Below are positions 49,429-59,773 of a stretch of DNA of 64,000 bases, piece after piece; the stretch's first letter is position 1, and each line of letters begins with the position of its first letter. The notes below the pieces were generated by a model that ran no database searches, was not told where the DNA came from, and saw only the letters and a program-made list of their open reading frames with translations. Location: positions 1 through 64,000 of the forward strand of contig NZ_BCTC01000004.1 in the NCBI RefSeq assembly GCF_001571085.1, read 5' to 3'. Origin of the DNA: Azohydromonas lata NBRC 102462 (GTDB lineage: Bacteria > Pseudomonadota > Gammaproteobacteria > Burkholderiales > Burkholderiaceae_C). The position numbers and the translations under genes were made by a program.

Positions 49429-50076
49429 ATGTCCGACCTCAGCGATGCCGCCGGCGCGCGCGACCTGATTCCGCCGGCCCTGGATGCACGCAAGCGCCCG
49501 CGGCCCGGCGAGCGCAAGGCGCAAATCCTGCAAGCGCTGGCGGCCATGCTGGAGCAGCCCGGCAGCGAGCGCGTGACCACCGCGGCGCTGGCGGCGCGGC
49601 TGTCCATCAGCGAGGCGGCGCTCTACCGCCACTTCGTGAGCAAGGCGCAGATGCTGGAGGCGCTGATCGAGTTCATAGAGACCAGCGTGTTCACGGCGCT
49701 GGAGCCGTCGGCGGGCCACGCCGCCGGCAGCGACGGCGACGCGCAGGCCCGCCGTGCGCTGGCGGTGCTGCTGCAGTTCGCCGAGCGCCATCCGGGCATG
49801 GCGCGCCTGATGGCCGGCGACGCGCTGGCGCACGAGGACGAGCGCCTCAACGCCCGCATGAACGCCTTCTTCGAGCGGCTGGAGGGCCATGTGCGCCAGC
49901 ACCTGCGCGCCGCGGCGCAGGAGGCCGGATCGGCCTCGCCCACGGCCGACGCGCAGGTGCAGGCCTCGGCGCTGTGCGCCTTCGCCCTTGGGCGGCTGCA
50001 GCGCTTCGCGCGCTCTTCCTTCCAGCGCGCCCCCACCGAACACCTGGAGGCCGTGCTGGCGCTGGTGCTGCGCTGA
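49429..50076 (+). CDS. slmA: nucleoid occlusion factor SlmA
   Basis: A 215-residue TetR-family DNA-binding protein. The N-terminal helix-turn-helix lies at about 50-73 (VTTAALAARLSISEAALYRHFVSKAQML), with a typical TetR second half. The sequence resembles SlmA, which binds chromosomal sites and blocks FtsZ polymerisation over the nucleoid, rather than a drug-responsive repressor. The link to the ftsZ gene in this window is functional, not positional. It starts at 49429 after a 173-base gap in which I see no element. Confidence 0.87.
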   Translation: MSDLSDAAGARDLIPPALDARKRPRPGERKAQILQALAAMLEQPGSERVTTAALAARLSISEAALYRHFVSKAQMLEALIEFIETSVFTALEPSAGHAAGSDGDAQARRALAVLLQFAERHPGMARLMAGDALAHEDERLNARMNAFFERLEGHVRQHLRAAAQEAGSASPTADAQVQASALCAFALGRLQRFARSSFQRAPTEHLEAVLALVLR

Positions 50077-50094
50077 AGGCGGCACCATGCCGCC

Positions 50095-50769
50095 ATGGGC
50101 CCTGGCGGTGAATCGATCGAAACGCAAGAAATCTGGGTGGAGCGCGGTGGCGAGCGGCTGAGGCTGCTGGCCGAACGCGCGCTGTGGTGGCCCGCGCAGC
50201 AGGCGCTGCTGGTGGCGGATGCGCACTTCGGCAAGGCGGCGAGCTTTCGCCGCTTGGGCGTGCCGGTGCCCCAGGGGACAACGGGGCACAACCTCGATGT
50301 GCTGACCCGGTTGGCCGCGCGCCACGGCGCCCGGCGGCTGCTGGTGCTGGGCGATTTCCTGCACTCGGTGCACGCGCATGCCGTCGAAACGCTCTCGGCG
50401 CTGTCGGCCTGGCGCGAGGCGCACGCGGCGCTGGACATCACGCTGGTGCGCGGCAACCACGACGACCGTGCGGGCGACCCGCCGCCGTCGCTGGGCATCA
50501 CGGTGGTGGACGAGCCTTTGCGCCTGGACGGCCTGGCGCTGTGCCACCACCCGCGGCCGGTGAGCGGCGCCTACGCGCTGGCCGGTCACCTGCATCCGTG
50601 CATCACGGTCGGCCGCGGCTTCGAGCGGCTGCGGCTGCCGTGCTTTCACTTCACGGCCGAGGTCGGCGTGCTGCCGGCTTTCGGGGCCTTCACCGGCATG
50701 CATCCGGTGCGGGTGGCGAGGGGGGACGAGGTGTATGCGGTGGCGGGGGAGGTCGTCAGGCGCGTGTAG
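50095..50769 (+). CDS. metallophosphoesterase, PdeM-like
   Basis: A 224-residue calcineurin-type phosphoesterase. Metal motifs: ADAHFGKA, GDFLHS, RGNHDDR and GHLHP are complete and in order, so it should bind two metals. The best match in character is PdeM, the nuclease or phosphoesterase linked to ligase-associated DNA repair. Its usual partners (an Lhr-type helicase and an ATP-dependent ligase) are not in the window. It begins 18 bases after slmA on the same strand. Confidence 0.83.
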   Translation: MGPGGESIETQEIWVERGGERLRLLAERALWWPAQQALLVADAHFGKAASFRRLGVPVPQGTTGHNLDVLTRLAARHGARRLLVLGDFLHSVHAHAVETLSALSAWREAHAALDITLVRGNHDDRAGDPPPSLGITVVDEPLRLDGLALCHHPRPVSGAYALAGHLHPCITVGRGFERLRLPCFHFTAEVGVLPAFGAFTGMHPVRVARGDEVYAVAGEVVRRV

Positions 50770-50866
50770 CCGCGGCCCGGCGGCGTCCGCCCCGTCACCG
50801 GAAGGCCACGGAGCCCTGGCTACACTGCGCAGCCTTGCAAAACCCGCGTCGTCCGTCTTTCCCGCC

Positions 50867-51796
50867 ATGCCTGATTTCGATTCGCTGATCGCGCGCGCCG
50901 AGGCGCTGTTGAGCCGCCTGGAGGCGGTGCTGCCGCAGCCGCTGGCCGCGCCGGACTGGGCGGCGTCCGTGGCCTTCCGCTACCGCCGCCGCCGTGGCGC
51001 CGGGGTGCTGGAGCCGGTGCGCCACGTCGCGGGCATTCGCCTGTCCGACCTCAAGGAAGTCGAGCCGCAAAAGGACAAGCTGCTGCGCAACACCGCGCAG
51101 TTCGTGGCCGGCAAGCCCGCCAACAACGCGCTGCTCACGGGCGCGCGCGGCACGGGCAAGAGCTCGCTGGTGAAAGCCTGCCTCAACGAGTTCGCGCCGC
51201 AGGGCCTGCGCCTCATCGAGGTGGACAAGGCCGACATGGTGGACCTGCCGGACCTGGTGGAGCTGGTCGCCTCGCGCGCCGAGCGCTTCATCATCTACTG
51301 CGACGACCTGAGCTTCGACGAGGGCGAGCCGGGCTACAAGGCGCTGAAATCCATCCTGGACGGCTCCGTGGCCCAGGCCAGCGACAACGTGCTGATCTAC
51401 GCCACCAGCAACCGCCGCCACCTGCTGCCCGAGTACATGAAGGAAAACCTCACGTACACGCACACGGCCGATGGCGAGGTGCATCCGGGCGAGGTGGTGG
51501 AAGAAAAGATTTCCCTCTCCGAGCGCTTTGGCCTGTGGGTGAGCTTCTATCCCTTCAGCCAGGGCGAGTTCCTGGCCATCGTGGCGCAGTGGCTGCGCAA
51601 CCTGGGCGTGCCGCAGGACCAGATTCCGGCCGCCCAGAAGGCCTCGCTGGTGTGGGCGCTGGAGCGCGGCTCGCGCTCCGGCCGCGTCGCTTACCAGTTC
51701 GCCCGCGATTGGGCCGGCCGCGCCCATGGCGACGACCTGGCCCCGGCGCCGGCCGTGGCCGACGACGAGCCGCCGCAGGGGCTGGACCATGTCTGA
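50867..51796 (+). CDS. DUF815-like AAA ATPase
   Basis: A 309-residue P-loop ATPase. The Walker A motif is GARGTGKSS (92-100) and a Walker B-like FIIYCDDLSF follows, with a possible sensor in YATSNRRHL. It resembles the DUF815 family of uncharacterised ATPases common in proteobacteria. There is no membrane segment. The stop overlaps the Nudix gene start by 8 bases, so the two probably form an operon. Confidence 0.85.
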   Translation: MPDFDSLIARAEALLSRLEAVLPQPLAAPDWAASVAFRYRRRRGAGVLEPVRHVAGIRLSDLKEVEPQKDKLLRNTAQFVAGKPANNALLTGARGTGKSSLVKACLNEFAPQGLRLIEVDKADMVDLPDLVELVASRAERFIIYCDDLSFDEGEPGYKALKSILDGSVAQASDNVLIYATSNRRHLLPEYMKENLTYTHTADGEVHPGEVVEEKISLSERFGLWVSFYPFSQGEFLAIVAQWLRNLGVPQDQIPAAQKASLVWALERGSRSGRVAYQFARDWAGRAHGDDLAPAPAVADDEPPQGLDHV

Positions 51797-52262
51797 GGTG
51801 GTGCGCGCCCCGGCGCTGCAAGGCCGCACGCCCGTGGACGTGGCCGTGGGCGTGCTCATCGAGCGCGACGCCGCCGGGCGGGAAGGGCGCTTCCTGCTCA
51901 CCAGCCGGCCGCAGGGCAAGGTCTACGCCGGGCATTGGGAATTCCCGGGCGGCAAGCTCGAAGCCGGCGAGAGCGTCGAGGAGGCGCTGCGGCGGGAACT
52001 GCACGAGGAGTTGGGGATCGACATAGACGTCGCCGCCGTGCAGCGCTGGAAGGAAGAAATGTTCGATTACCCGCACGCGCTGGTGAGGCTGCACTTTTGC
52101 AAGGTGTTCGCCTGGCGCGGCGAGTTCGAGATGCGCGAGGCGCAGCAGATGGCCTGGCAGACGCTGCCGGTGCAGGTGCGGCCCGTGCTGCCGGGCACCA
52201 TCCCGGTGCTGGAGTGGTTCGCGCAGGAGCGCGGCCACGCCGGCCCCACCCATATTGACTGA
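51789..52262 (+). CDS. Nudix hydrolase (MutT-like)
   Basis: A 157-residue enzyme with a complete Nudix box ([20 protein letters not shown] then ELGI), predicted to hydrolyse a nucleoside diphosphate linked to another group. The MutT-like size and the sequence [10 protein letters not shown] support 8-oxo-dGTP clearance, but this cannot be fixed from sequence alone. It overlaps the DUF815 gene by 8 bases and is followed by hisI after 13 bases. Confidence 0.85.
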   Translation: MSEVVRAPALQGRTPVDVAVGVLIERDAAGREGRFLLTSRPQGKVYAGHWEFPGGKLEAGESVEEALRRELHEELGIDIDVAAVQRWKEEMFDYPHALVRLHFCKVFAWRGEFEMREAQQMAWQTLPVQVRPVLPGTIPVLEWFAQERGHAGPTHID

Positions 52263-52275
52263 GTACACTGAAACG

Positions 52276-52671
52276 ATGGATTGGCTGGATGAAGTGAAGT
52301 GGGACCGCGACGGTCTCGTGCCCGCGATCGCACAGGAAGCGTCCAGCGGCGACGTGCTGATGGTGGCGTGGATGAACCGCGAGTCGCTGGCGCTCACGCT
52401 GCAGCGCGGCGAGGCCGTTTACTGGAGCCGCTCCCGGGGCCGCCTCTGGCACAAGGGCGAGGAGTCGGGCCACGTGCAGCAGGTGCACGAGATCCGCCTG
52501 GATTGCGACGCCGACGTGGTGCTGCTCAAGGTGACGCAGCGCGGGCACGAGCCCGGCATCGCCTGCCACACCGGGCGCCACTCCTGCTTCTACCGCCGGC
52601 TGGACAAGGACAGCGGCGCCTGGAGCCCGGTGGACCCGGTGCTCAAGGACCCGGAGAGCATCTACAAATGA
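52276..52671 (+). CDS. hisI: phosphoribosyl-AMP cyclohydrolase (histidine step 3)
   Basis: A 131-residue cytoplasmic zinc enzyme that opens the purine ring of phosphoribosyl-AMP. The N-terminus is followed by [29 protein letters not shown], then the zinc ligands in CDAD and the paired cysteines of ACHTGRHSC. The ATG at 52276 begins two codons before the first conserved Trp. Here the enzyme is separate from HisE, as usual in betaproteobacteria, and overlaps it by four bases. The rest of the his operon is not upstream. Confidence 0.95.
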   Translation: MDWLDEVKWDRDGLVPAIAQEASSGDVLMVAWMNRESLALTLQRGEAVYWSRSRGRLWHKGEESGHVQQVHEIRLDCDADVVLLKVTQRGHEPGIACHTGRHSCFYRRLDKDSGAWSPVDPVLKDPESIYK

Positions 52672-53030
52672 GCGAAGAACAAACGAGCCCCTTCGGCGAC
52701 GCGGTGCTGTCGCGGCTGGCCGAGGTGATCGAATCGCGCCTGCCCGCCAACGGCGGCGACCCGGCCAAGAGCTACGTCGCCAAGCTCTCGGCCAAGGGCC
52801 TGGACGCCGTGCTCAAGAAGGTGGGCGAGGAGGCCGTGGAAGTCGTGATGGCCGCCAAGGACGGCGCCCGCGACAAGGTCATCTACGAGGTGGCGGACCT
52901 GTGGTTCCACAGCCTGGTGGCGCTGGCCCAGTTCGGCCTGCACCCGTCGGACGTGCTGGCCGAGCTGGCGCGGCGCGAGGGGCTGTCGGGGCTGGAAGAG
53001 TTCGCCCAGCGCACTCAAAACAAGGGCTGA
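52668..53030 (+). CDS. hisE: phosphoribosyl-ATP diphosphatase (histidine step 2)
   Basis: A 120-residue all-alpha MazG-like pyrophosphatase. The acidic metal sites lie in [15 protein letters not shown] and [15 protein letters not shown]. It hydrolyses phosphoribosyl-ATP to phosphoribosyl-AMP, the substrate of HisI, which overlaps it by ATGA. The N-terminal 12 residues are a non-conserved Glu/Thr-rich tail. Pathway partners hisG, hisF and others lie outside the window. Confidence 0.95.
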   Translation: MSEEQTSPFGDAVLSRLAEVIESRLPANGGDPAKSYVAKLSAKGLDAVLKKVGEEAVEVVMAAKDGARDKVIYEVADLWFHSLVALAQFGLHPSDVLAELARREGLSGLEEFAQRTQNKG

Positions 53031-53054
53031 ACCCCAGCCCGCGGGAGAAACGCC

Positions 53055-53453
53055 ATGGCCACGCCGCCGATGCTGCCGCCTGACAACGAGCCCGCCTGGG
53101 AGCGCGAGCGCCATCTGCGCACGATTGGCCAGATCAGCTACGCGCTGCACGCCATCGTGGCCGTGGGCGCGGTGCTGCCGGCCTTCCAGCCCAGCGTGCT
53201 GCTGCTGGTGGCAGCCTTCATCCTGGACCTAGTGAAGCGGGACGACGCGCTGGGCAGCTGGCAGGAGTCGCACTTCCGCTGGCGCATACGCAGCGTGCTG
53301 TGGGCCGCGGGACTGTACCTGCTCACGGCGCCGCTGTGGCTGCTGTTCGTCGCCCCGGGCTGGATCGCCTGGGGCCTGGTCTCCATCTGGTTCCTCTACC
53401 GCGTGGTGCGCGGCTGGCTGTCTCTCAACGAGCGCCGCGCCATGCCTGACTGA
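53055..53453 (+). CDS. small membrane protein (DUF4870-like)
   Basis: A 132-residue protein with about three hydrophobic helices (near 32-50, 52-66 and 85-115) after a polar N-terminal 30 residues. The arrangement and size suggest the DUF4870/TM2-like group of small integral membrane proteins. A GGGAGA ribosome site precedes the ATG. It sits between hisE and hinT on the same strand. The function is unknown. Confidence 0.65.
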   Translation: MATPPMLPPDNEPAWERERHLRTIGQISYALHAIVAVGAVLPAFQPSVLLLVAAFILDLVKRDDALGSWQESHFRWRIRSVLWAAGLYLLTAPLWLLFVAPGWIAWGLVSIWFLYRVVRGWLSLNERRAMPD

Positions 53454-53478
53454 ACATCCACAACGACGACGCCCGCCC

Positions 53479-53826
53479 ATGAGCACCGACCCCAACTGCA
53501 TCTTCTGCAAGATCGCCGCCGGCCAGATCCCGTCGCGCAAGGTCTACGAGGACGACGACTTCATCGCCTTCCACGACATCAACCCCTGGGCGCCGGTGCA
53601 CATCCTGCTGGTGCCCAAGCAGCACCTCCCGTCCATGGTCGAGGTCGGTCCGGAGCACGCGGCGCTGCTGGGCAAGATGATGTCCACGGGCCCGCGCCTC
53701 ATGCGCGAGCTGGGCGTGACCAACGGCTTTCGCACCATCGTCAACACCGGCGCCGACGGCGGCCAGGAGGTTGGGCACCTGCACATCCACTTCATCGGCG
53801 GCCCCCGTCCGTGGTCCAAGGGGTGA
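53479..53826 (+). CDS. hinT: HIT family purine phosphoramidase
   Basis: A 115-residue HIT protein. The zinc-type motif CIFCKI opens the sequence and the catalytic triad is HLHIHF (HxHxH) near the C-terminus, with INPWAPVHILLVP between. HinT cleaves aminoacyl-AMP and AMP phosphoramidates. It is short and probably a homodimer. It has its own position between the small membrane protein and tatABC; a hairpin follows. Confidence 0.93.
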   Translation: MSTDPNCIFCKIAAGQIPSRKVYEDDDFIAFHDINPWAPVHILLVPKQHLPSMVEVGPEHAALLGKMMSTGPRLMRELGVTNGFRTIVNTGADGGQEVGHLHIHFIGGPRPWSKG

Positions 53827-53838
53827 AATAAATGCAGC

Positions 53839-53854
53839 GGCCGCCGTGGCGGCC
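53839..53854. terminator. 7-bp hairpin between hinT and tatA
   Basis: GGCCGCC (53839-53845) pairs exactly with GGCGGCC (53848-53854) around GT, with no T-run after it. It could be a weak terminator for hinT or a transcript-stabilising hairpin. Confidence 0.45.
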
Positions 53855-53923
53855 ATGCCCGGGCGGGGAAAGCTGTCATGCGGCGCACCCTAGAATCCCG
53901 GGATTGAACAAGGAGTTCCGAAC

Positions 53924-54157
53924 ATGGGTTCTTTCAGCATCTGGCATTGGCTGATCGTGCTGCTGGTGGTGGTGCTGATCTTTGGCACCAAGAAGCTCAA
54001 GAATTTGGGCTCTGACCTGGGTGGCGCGGTCAAGGGTTTCAAGGACGGCATGAAGGGCGGCATGGATTCGGAGACGCCCGCTCCTCCGCAGCAAGTGACC
54101 ATCAACAAGTCCACCGATCCGAACACGGTGGACGTCGAGGCCAAGACCAAGTCCTGA
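53924..54157 (+). CDS. tatA: twin-arginine translocase subunit TatA
   Basis: A 77-residue protein with the TatA plan: a short membrane helix (about 5-20, [15 protein letters not shown]), the hinge [14 protein letters not shown], an amphipathic helix and a charged acidic tail. TatA forms the pore for folded, twin-arginine cargo. AAGGAG before the ATG is strong. It is followed by tatB after 13 bases. Several proteins in this window carry Tat-like signals and could be substrates. Confidence 0.95.
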   Translation: MGSFSIWHWLIVLLVVVLIFGTKKLKNLGSDLGGAVKGFKDGMKGGMDSETPAPPQQVTINKSTDPNTVDVEAKTKS

Positions 54158-54170
54158 GGCCGGCCGCGGG

Positions 54171-54653
54171 ATGATCGACTTCGGTTTCGACAAGCTGGCG
54201 CTCATCGGGGCGGTGGCGCTCATCGTCATCGGCCCCGAGAAGCTGCCGCGCGTGGCGCGCACGGTGGGCCACCTCGTGGGCAAGGCGCAGCGCTATGTGG
54301 CTGACGTCAAGGCCGAGGTCAACCGCTCCATCGAGCTCGATGAACTCAAAAAAATGAAGACGCAGTTCGAGGATGCGGCACGCAACGTCGAACAAAGCGT
54401 GAACCAGGAGCTGCACGACACCACGCGTGACCTGCAGCAAAGCTGGCAGGACTCGGGCTTCGGCGCCGGCACGGCGAGCGAATCGTCCGGCCTGGAGCCG
54501 CCGCCGCTGAGCTACCAGCCGCCGCGCAAGAACTGGCGGCTCAAGCGCGGCGCCATGCCGCTTTGGTACAAGCAGCGCAACGGCGTGCGCACCCGCGCGC
54601 AGTCCGGCGCGGCACGGGTGGCGCGTTTCCGTCCGCCGCGTGCATCCTCATGA
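54171..54653 (+). CDS. tatB: twin-arginine translocase subunit TatB
   Basis: A 160-residue subunit that forms the receptor complex with TatC. A single N-terminal helix (about 7-22) is followed by the [11 protein letters not shown] hinge and an amphipathic helix, then a long non-conserved C-terminal tail of about 80 residues that is Arg/Pro-rich at the end. The ATG overlaps nothing upstream but the stop overlaps the tatC start by four bases. Confidence 0.94.
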   Translation: MIDFGFDKLALIGAVALIVIGPEKLPRVARTVGHLVGKAQRYVADVKAEVNRSIELDELKKMKTQFEDAARNVEQSVNQELHDTTRDLQQSWQDSGFGAGTASESSGLEPPPLSYQPPRKNWRLKRGAMPLWYKQRNGVRTRAQSGAARVARFRPPRASS

Positions 54654-55447
54654 GCGGCCAGACGCCCAAGGACGAACTTGAGGGCACCGAGCAGCCGTTC
54701 GTCGAACACCTGGTCGAGCTGCGCGACCGTCTGATCAAGGCCCTGCTGGCCGTCGGCGTGGTCTTCGCCGTGCTGGCCGTCTACCCTGGCCCGGCCGGGC
54801 TGTACGACCTGCTGGCCGCGCCGCTGGTGGCCAACCTGCCGCAGGGCGCGACGCTGATCGCCACCAGCGTCATCTCGCCCTTCCTGGTGCCGCTCAAGAT
54901 CACGCTGATGGCGGCCTTCCTGGTCGCGTTGCCCGTGGTGCTCTACCAGGTCTGGGCCTTCGTGGCCCCGGGCCTGTACTCGCACGAAAAGCGCCTGGTG
55001 CTGCCGCTGGTGGTGGCCAGCACGGTGCTGTTCGCCTCCGGGGTGGCGTTCTGCTACTTCTTCGTGTTCGGCCAGGTGTTCAAGTTCATTCAGAGCTTTG
55101 CGCCCAAGAGCATCACGGCGGCGCCGGACATCGAGGCCTACCTCAGCTTCGTGCTGACCATGTTCATCGCCTTCGGCGCCGCCTTCGAGGTGCCGGTGGC
55201 CGTGGTGCTGCTGACGCGCATGGGCGTGGTGACGATCGACCAGCTCAAGGCCTGGCGCGGCTACTTCATCGTGGTGGCCTTCATCGTCGCCGCCGTGATC
55301 ACGCCGCCGGACGTGGTCTCGCAGCTCTCGCTGGCGCTGCCCATGTGCCTGCTCTACGAGCTGGGCCTGTGGTCCGCCAAGATCTTCATCCGTGCCACCA
55401 AGGCGCCGGATGAGGAAGAGGCCGGCAGCAGCGACAAGACGGCCTGA
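54650..55447 (+). CDS. tatC: twin-arginine translocase subunit TatC
   Basis: A 265-residue inner-membrane receptor that recognises twin-arginine signals. Six hydrophobic helices are visible. Family motifs include [15 protein letters not shown] at the N-terminus, [27 protein letters not shown] in the first loop and [16 protein letters not shown]. The gene ends the tatABC operon and converges with the DegS-like protease gene 20 bases away. Confidence 0.97.
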   Translation: MSGQTPKDELEGTEQPFVEHLVELRDRLIKALLAVGVVFAVLAVYPGPAGLYDLLAAPLVANLPQGATLIATSVISPFLVPLKITLMAAFLVALPVVLYQVWAFVAPGLYSHEKRLVLPLVVASTVLFASGVAFCYFFVFGQVFKFIQSFAPKSITAAPDIEAYLSFVLTMFIAFGAAFEVPVAVVLLTRMGVVTIDQLKAWRGYFIVVAFIVAAVITPPDVVSQLSLALPMCLLYELGLWSAKIFIRATKAPDEEEAGSSDKTA

Positions 55448-55467
55448 GGCGCCTCCCGGCGCTCCGC

Positions 55468-56631
<1,164 letters not shown>

Positions 56632-56646
56632 GAAAGGAAGCGGGCT

Positions 56647-57399
56647 ATGGGCAGCGTGACGCGTGCCGAGATGGAGCAATACCTGAACCAGGCGCTGGCG
56701 GCGGACCGCTTCAAGGATTATGGGCCGAACGGCCTGCAGGTCGAGGGGCGGGCGACGGTGCGGCGGCTGGTCTCCGGCGTGACGGCCAGCCGCGCGCTGA
56801 TAGAGGCGGCCATTGCCGAGGGGGCCGACGCCCTCCTGGTGCACCACGGCCTGTTCTGGCGTGGCCAGGACGGGCGGCTGACGGGCTGGCTGGCCGAGCG
56901 CGTGCGGCTGCTCATGCGCCACGACATCAGCCTCTTCGCCTACCACCTGCCGCTGGACGCCCACGCCGAGCTAGGCAACAACGCGCGGTTGGGCCTGCAG
57001 TTGGGCTTGGCGGCGGACGCGCGCTTCGGCGAGCAGGACCTGGGTTTCATTGGCGACGGCCAGGGGCTGGCGCTGCCGGCGCTGGCCGAGCGCGTGCAGC
57101 AGCGCCTGGGCCGCGTGCCGCTGGTGCTGCACGGCGACGGCCGCGCGCTGCGGCGCATCGCCTGGTGCACGGGCGGCGCGCAGGGCTGGTTCGAGGCCGC
57201 CATCGCCGCCGGCGCCGACGCTTACATCACCGGCGAGGTGTCCGAGCCCCAGGCCCACCTGGCGCGCGAGACGGGCGTGGCCTTCCTCGCCTGCGGCCAC
57301 CACGCCACCGAGCGCTACGGCGCCCCGGCACTGGCCGCGCACGTGGCCGAGCGCTTTGGCCTGGAGCACCGCTTCATAGACATCGAGAACCCGGCTTGA
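56647..57399 (+). CDS. Nif3-like dinuclear metal centre protein (YbgI family)
   Basis: A 250-residue protein of the Nif3/YbgI family, which forms toroidal assemblies with a dimetal centre. Conserved pieces: DYGPNGLQVEG, the LVHHGLFW metal motif, AYHLPLDAH, TGGAQGW and the late ACGHHATERYG. It has been proposed as a GTP cyclohydrolase-related or cofactor-handling enzyme, but its reaction is unsettled. The ribosome site GGAAG and the promoter must lie within the divergent DegS-like gene because only 15 bases separate the starts. pdxA follows after 8 bases. Confidence 0.92.
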   Translation: MGSVTRAEMEQYLNQALAADRFKDYGPNGLQVEGRATVRRLVSGVTASRALIEAAIAEGADALLVHHGLFWRGQDGRLTGWLAERVRLLMRHDISLFAYHLPLDAHAELGNNARLGLQLGLAADARFGEQDLGFIGDGQGLALPALAERVQQRLGRVPLVLHGDGRALRRIAWCTGGAQGWFEAAIAAGADAYITGEVSEPQAHLARETGVAFLACGHHATERYGAPALAAHVAERFGLEHRFIDIENPA

Positions 57400-57407
57400 A
57401 ACACGAC

Positions 57408-58457
57408 ATGCAAACCCATCCGCCGCAGGCGCAGCAACCCCTGCTCGTGACCATGGGCGACCCGGCCGGCATAGGCCCGGAGATCGTGCTGCGCGCCCTC
57501 ATGCGCGAGGACGCACCTGCCGCGCTGGTGCTGGGCTGCCCTCAGGCGCTGCGCCGCGCCTCGGCGCTGCTCGGCGAATCCGCCTGGCCCATGGCCGTGC
57601 TGGAGTCGCCGGCCGACCTCGTGGCCTGCCCGCCGCGCTGCATTCCCGTGTGGGCGCCGCCGGGTCTGCCTGAAGGCCTGGAATCGCTGCCCTGGGGCCA
57701 GGTGGACGAGCGCGCCGGCCGCGCCGCGGCCGTGTGCATAGAAGCCGCGGTGCGGCTGCTGCAGCAGGGCACGGGCCGCGCCATCGTCACCGCGCCCATT
57801 CACAAGGAGGCGCTGTCCGCCGCCGGCGTGCCTTTCCCGGGTCACACCGAGATGCTGCAGGCGCTGGCCGCGCCGCCCGGGGGCGAGCCGCCGCCGGTGC
57901 GCATGATGCTGGCCAACGAGGAGCTCAAGGTGGTGCTGGTCACCATCCACATGGCGCTGCGCCGCGCGCTGGAGGTGCTGGATTTCGAGGGTGTGCTCTC
58001 CACCATCCGCATCGCTCACCAGGCGGCCGCGGCCTGGGGCCAGGCGGCGCCGCGCATCGCCGTGGCGGGCCTGAACCCGCACGCGGGCGAGGGCGGCCTG
58101 TTCGGCGACGAGGAGAAGCGCTACATCGCCCCGGCCGTGCAGGCCGCGCGCGATGAAGGCATCGACGCCCGCGGGCCCTTCGCGCCGGACACGGTGTTCA
58201 TGCGCGCGCGCCACGCGCCGCCGCGGCACCCGGGCGAGTTCGACTTGGTGGTGGCCATGACGCACGACCACGGCCTGATCCCGGTGAAGTACCTGGGGGT
58301 GGAGGAGGGCGTCAACGTCACGTTGGGCTTGCCCTTCGTGCGCACCAGCCCGGACCACGGCACGGCCTTCGACATCGCCGGCCGTGGCGTGGCCGACGAC
58401 GCCAGCCTGCGCGCGGCGCTGCGCATGGCGCTGGCGCTCAGCGCCAGCGCGGGCTGA
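57408..58457 (+). CDS. pdxA: 4-hydroxythreonine-4-phosphate dehydrogenase (vitamin B6)
   Basis: A 349-residue NAD-dependent enzyme in pyridoxal phosphate synthesis. Recognisable: the MGDPAGIGPEI opening, TAPIHKEAL, GHTEML, metal-binding histidines in TIHMALRRAL and the NPHAGEGGLFGDEE motif, with THDHGLIPVKYL near the end. Length is normal, with a few residues of N-terminal Gln/Pro extension. It probably shares a transcript with the Nif3-family gene. The convergent mscL gene ends 18 bases away. Confidence 0.95.
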   Translation: MQTHPPQAQQPLLVTMGDPAGIGPEIVLRALMREDAPAALVLGCPQALRRASALLGESAWPMAVLESPADLVACPPRCIPVWAPPGLPEGLESLPWGQVDERAGRAAAVCIEAAVRLLQQGTGRAIVTAPIHKEALSAAGVPFPGHTEMLQALAAPPGGEPPPVRMMLANEELKVVLVTIHMALRRALEVLDFEGVLSTIRIAHQAAAAWGQAAPRIAVAGLNPHAGEGGLFGDEEKRYIAPAVQAARDEGIDARGPFAPDTVFMRARHAPPRHPGEFDLVVAMTHDHGLIPVKYLGVEEGVNVTLGLPFVRTSPDHGTAFDIAGRGVADDASLRAALRMALALSASAG

Positions 58458-58475
58458 GCGCCCGCGGGCCCGGGT

Positions 58476-58934
58476 TTACTGGGCCGGCGGCTGGGTTTGC
58501 CGCAGCGCGTCGCGGATTTCGCGCAGCAGCACGATGTCCTCGGGCGCGGCGTCCGGCGTCGTGGCCGGCGGCGGCGCGGGTTCCTCGCGGCGCAGCCGGT
58601 TGATCTGCTTGACCATCAAAAAGATCACGAAGGCCAGGATCATGAAATTCAGCGCCACCGTGATGAAAGTGCCGTAGGCAAACAGCGGCACACCGGCTTT
58701 GGTCAGCGCGTCGTAAGTCATTGGGCCGCTGTAGCCCGGCGGCGGATCGGCCAGGCGGATGAAGTAATTCGAGAAATCCAGCCCGCCGACGAGCCGTCCC
58801 ACCAGCGGCATGATCAGGTCCTTGACCACCGAATCGACGATGCGCTGAAACGCCGCGCCGATGATCACGCCGACTGCCAGGTCGACCACGTTGCCTTTCA
58901 TTGCAAAGGCTTTGAATTCAGAAAAGAAACTCAT
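58476..58934 (-). CDS. mscL: large-conductance mechanosensitive channel MscL
   Basis: A 152-residue inner-membrane channel that releases solutes when tension rises. [23 protein letters not shown] (first membrane helix with the pore-lining gate) and [21 protein letters not shown] (second helix) are exact family marks; the connecting loop of about 50 residues is periplasmic. The C-terminal bundle is acidic with [13 protein letters not shown]. Start at 58934; an in-frame ATG 30 bases upstream would add a non-conserved tail. It diverges from petA with about 210 bases between. Confidence 0.97.
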   Translation of the reverse strand: MSFFSEFKAFAMKGNVVDLAVGVIIGAAFQRIVDSVVKDLIMPLVGRLVGGLDFSNYFIRLADPPPGYSGPMTYDALTKAGVPLFAYGTFITVALNFMILAFVIFLMVKQINRLRREEPAPPPATTPDAAPEDIVLLREIRDALRQTQPPAQ

Positions 58935-59148
58935 CCTCCGGTCCTTTCTAGGGGTTTTCTCCAAGTTTGTAGCGCCGCGCAGACAGGCGGCGACCAGGAG
59001 TATTGGCTTAGTTTGATGGAGGTCAAATACCGCAGGCGTGAGTAATTCTCTCGCTGGGGAGCGTCAGCCATTCGAAAGGCTTCCTGTCAATCCTTCCCCG
59101 CTAGAATCTAGGGTTGCCCCTGAATCCGGAAAAGTTCCTGAGGAAGCT
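58935..59148. other. divergent mscL-petA promoter region
   Basis: This 214-base gap should carry promoters in both directions. I see a TAGAAT (59102-59107) that could be a -10 box for petA, but the matching -35 at the right spacing is poor. The region is visibly less GC-rich than its surroundings. No repeat or small gene is evident. Confidence 0.4.
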
Positions 59149-59748
59149 ATGACAAAGCCTGAAGTCGACCAAGGCCGCCGCACCTGGGTGGCGATTGCCT
59201 GTGGCGCGGGTGCCGTGGGTGGCGTGGCCGCAGCCGTGCCGTTCGTGAGCACCTTCACGCCCTCCGAGCGAGCCAAGGCCGCTGGTGCCGCCGTCGAGGC
59301 GGACATCAGTGCGCTCAAGCCCGGCGAAAAAATGACCGTGGAATGGCGCGGCAAGCCGGTGTGGATCGTCAAGCGCACTCCGGAACAACTGGCCGGCCTG
59401 AAGAAGACCGATGCCCAGGTGGTGGACCCGAACTCCCAGCGCAAGCCCGCCGAGCTCACGCCCGAGTACGCGCGCAACGAGCACCGCTCGATCAAGGAGG
59501 ACATCTTGGTCGTGGTGGGCATCTGCTCGCACCTGGGCTGCTCGCCCAGCGACAAATTCCAGGCCGGCGCGCAGCCCTCGCTGCCGGACGATTGGCAAGG
59601 CGGCTTCCTGTGCCCCTGCCACGGCTCGACCTTCGACATGGCGGGTCGCGTCTTCAAGAACAAGCCCGCTCCCGACAACCTCGAAGTGCCGCCGCACATG
59701 TACCTGTCGGACACCAAGCTGTTGATCGGCGAGGACAAGAAGGCCTGA
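59149..59748 (+). CDS. petA: cytochrome bc1 Rieske iron-sulfur protein
   Basis: A 199-residue membrane-bound subunit of complex III. A Tat-like start (GRRTWVAIAC) precedes a membrane helix (about 13-32). The Rieske cluster ligands are C126-S-H128 with C131, and C155-P-C157-H158 in the second box. It accepts electrons from ubiquinol and passes them to cytochrome c1. GAGGAAG precedes the ATG. It is the first gene of petABC; its Arg-Arg signal makes it a probable tatABC substrate. Confidence 0.97.
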   Translation: MTKPEVDQGRRTWVAIACGAGAVGGVAAAVPFVSTFTPSERAKAAGAAVEADISALKPGEKMTVEWRGKPVWIVKRTPEQLAGLKKTDAQVVDPNSQRKPAELTPEYARNEHRSIKEDILVVVGICSHLGCSPSDKFQAGAQPSLPDDWQGGFLCPCHGSTFDMAGRVFKNKPAPDNLEVPPHMYLSDTKLLIGEDKKA

Positions 59749-59773
59749 TTTCCAGGTTCCCGGAGAACACCTC

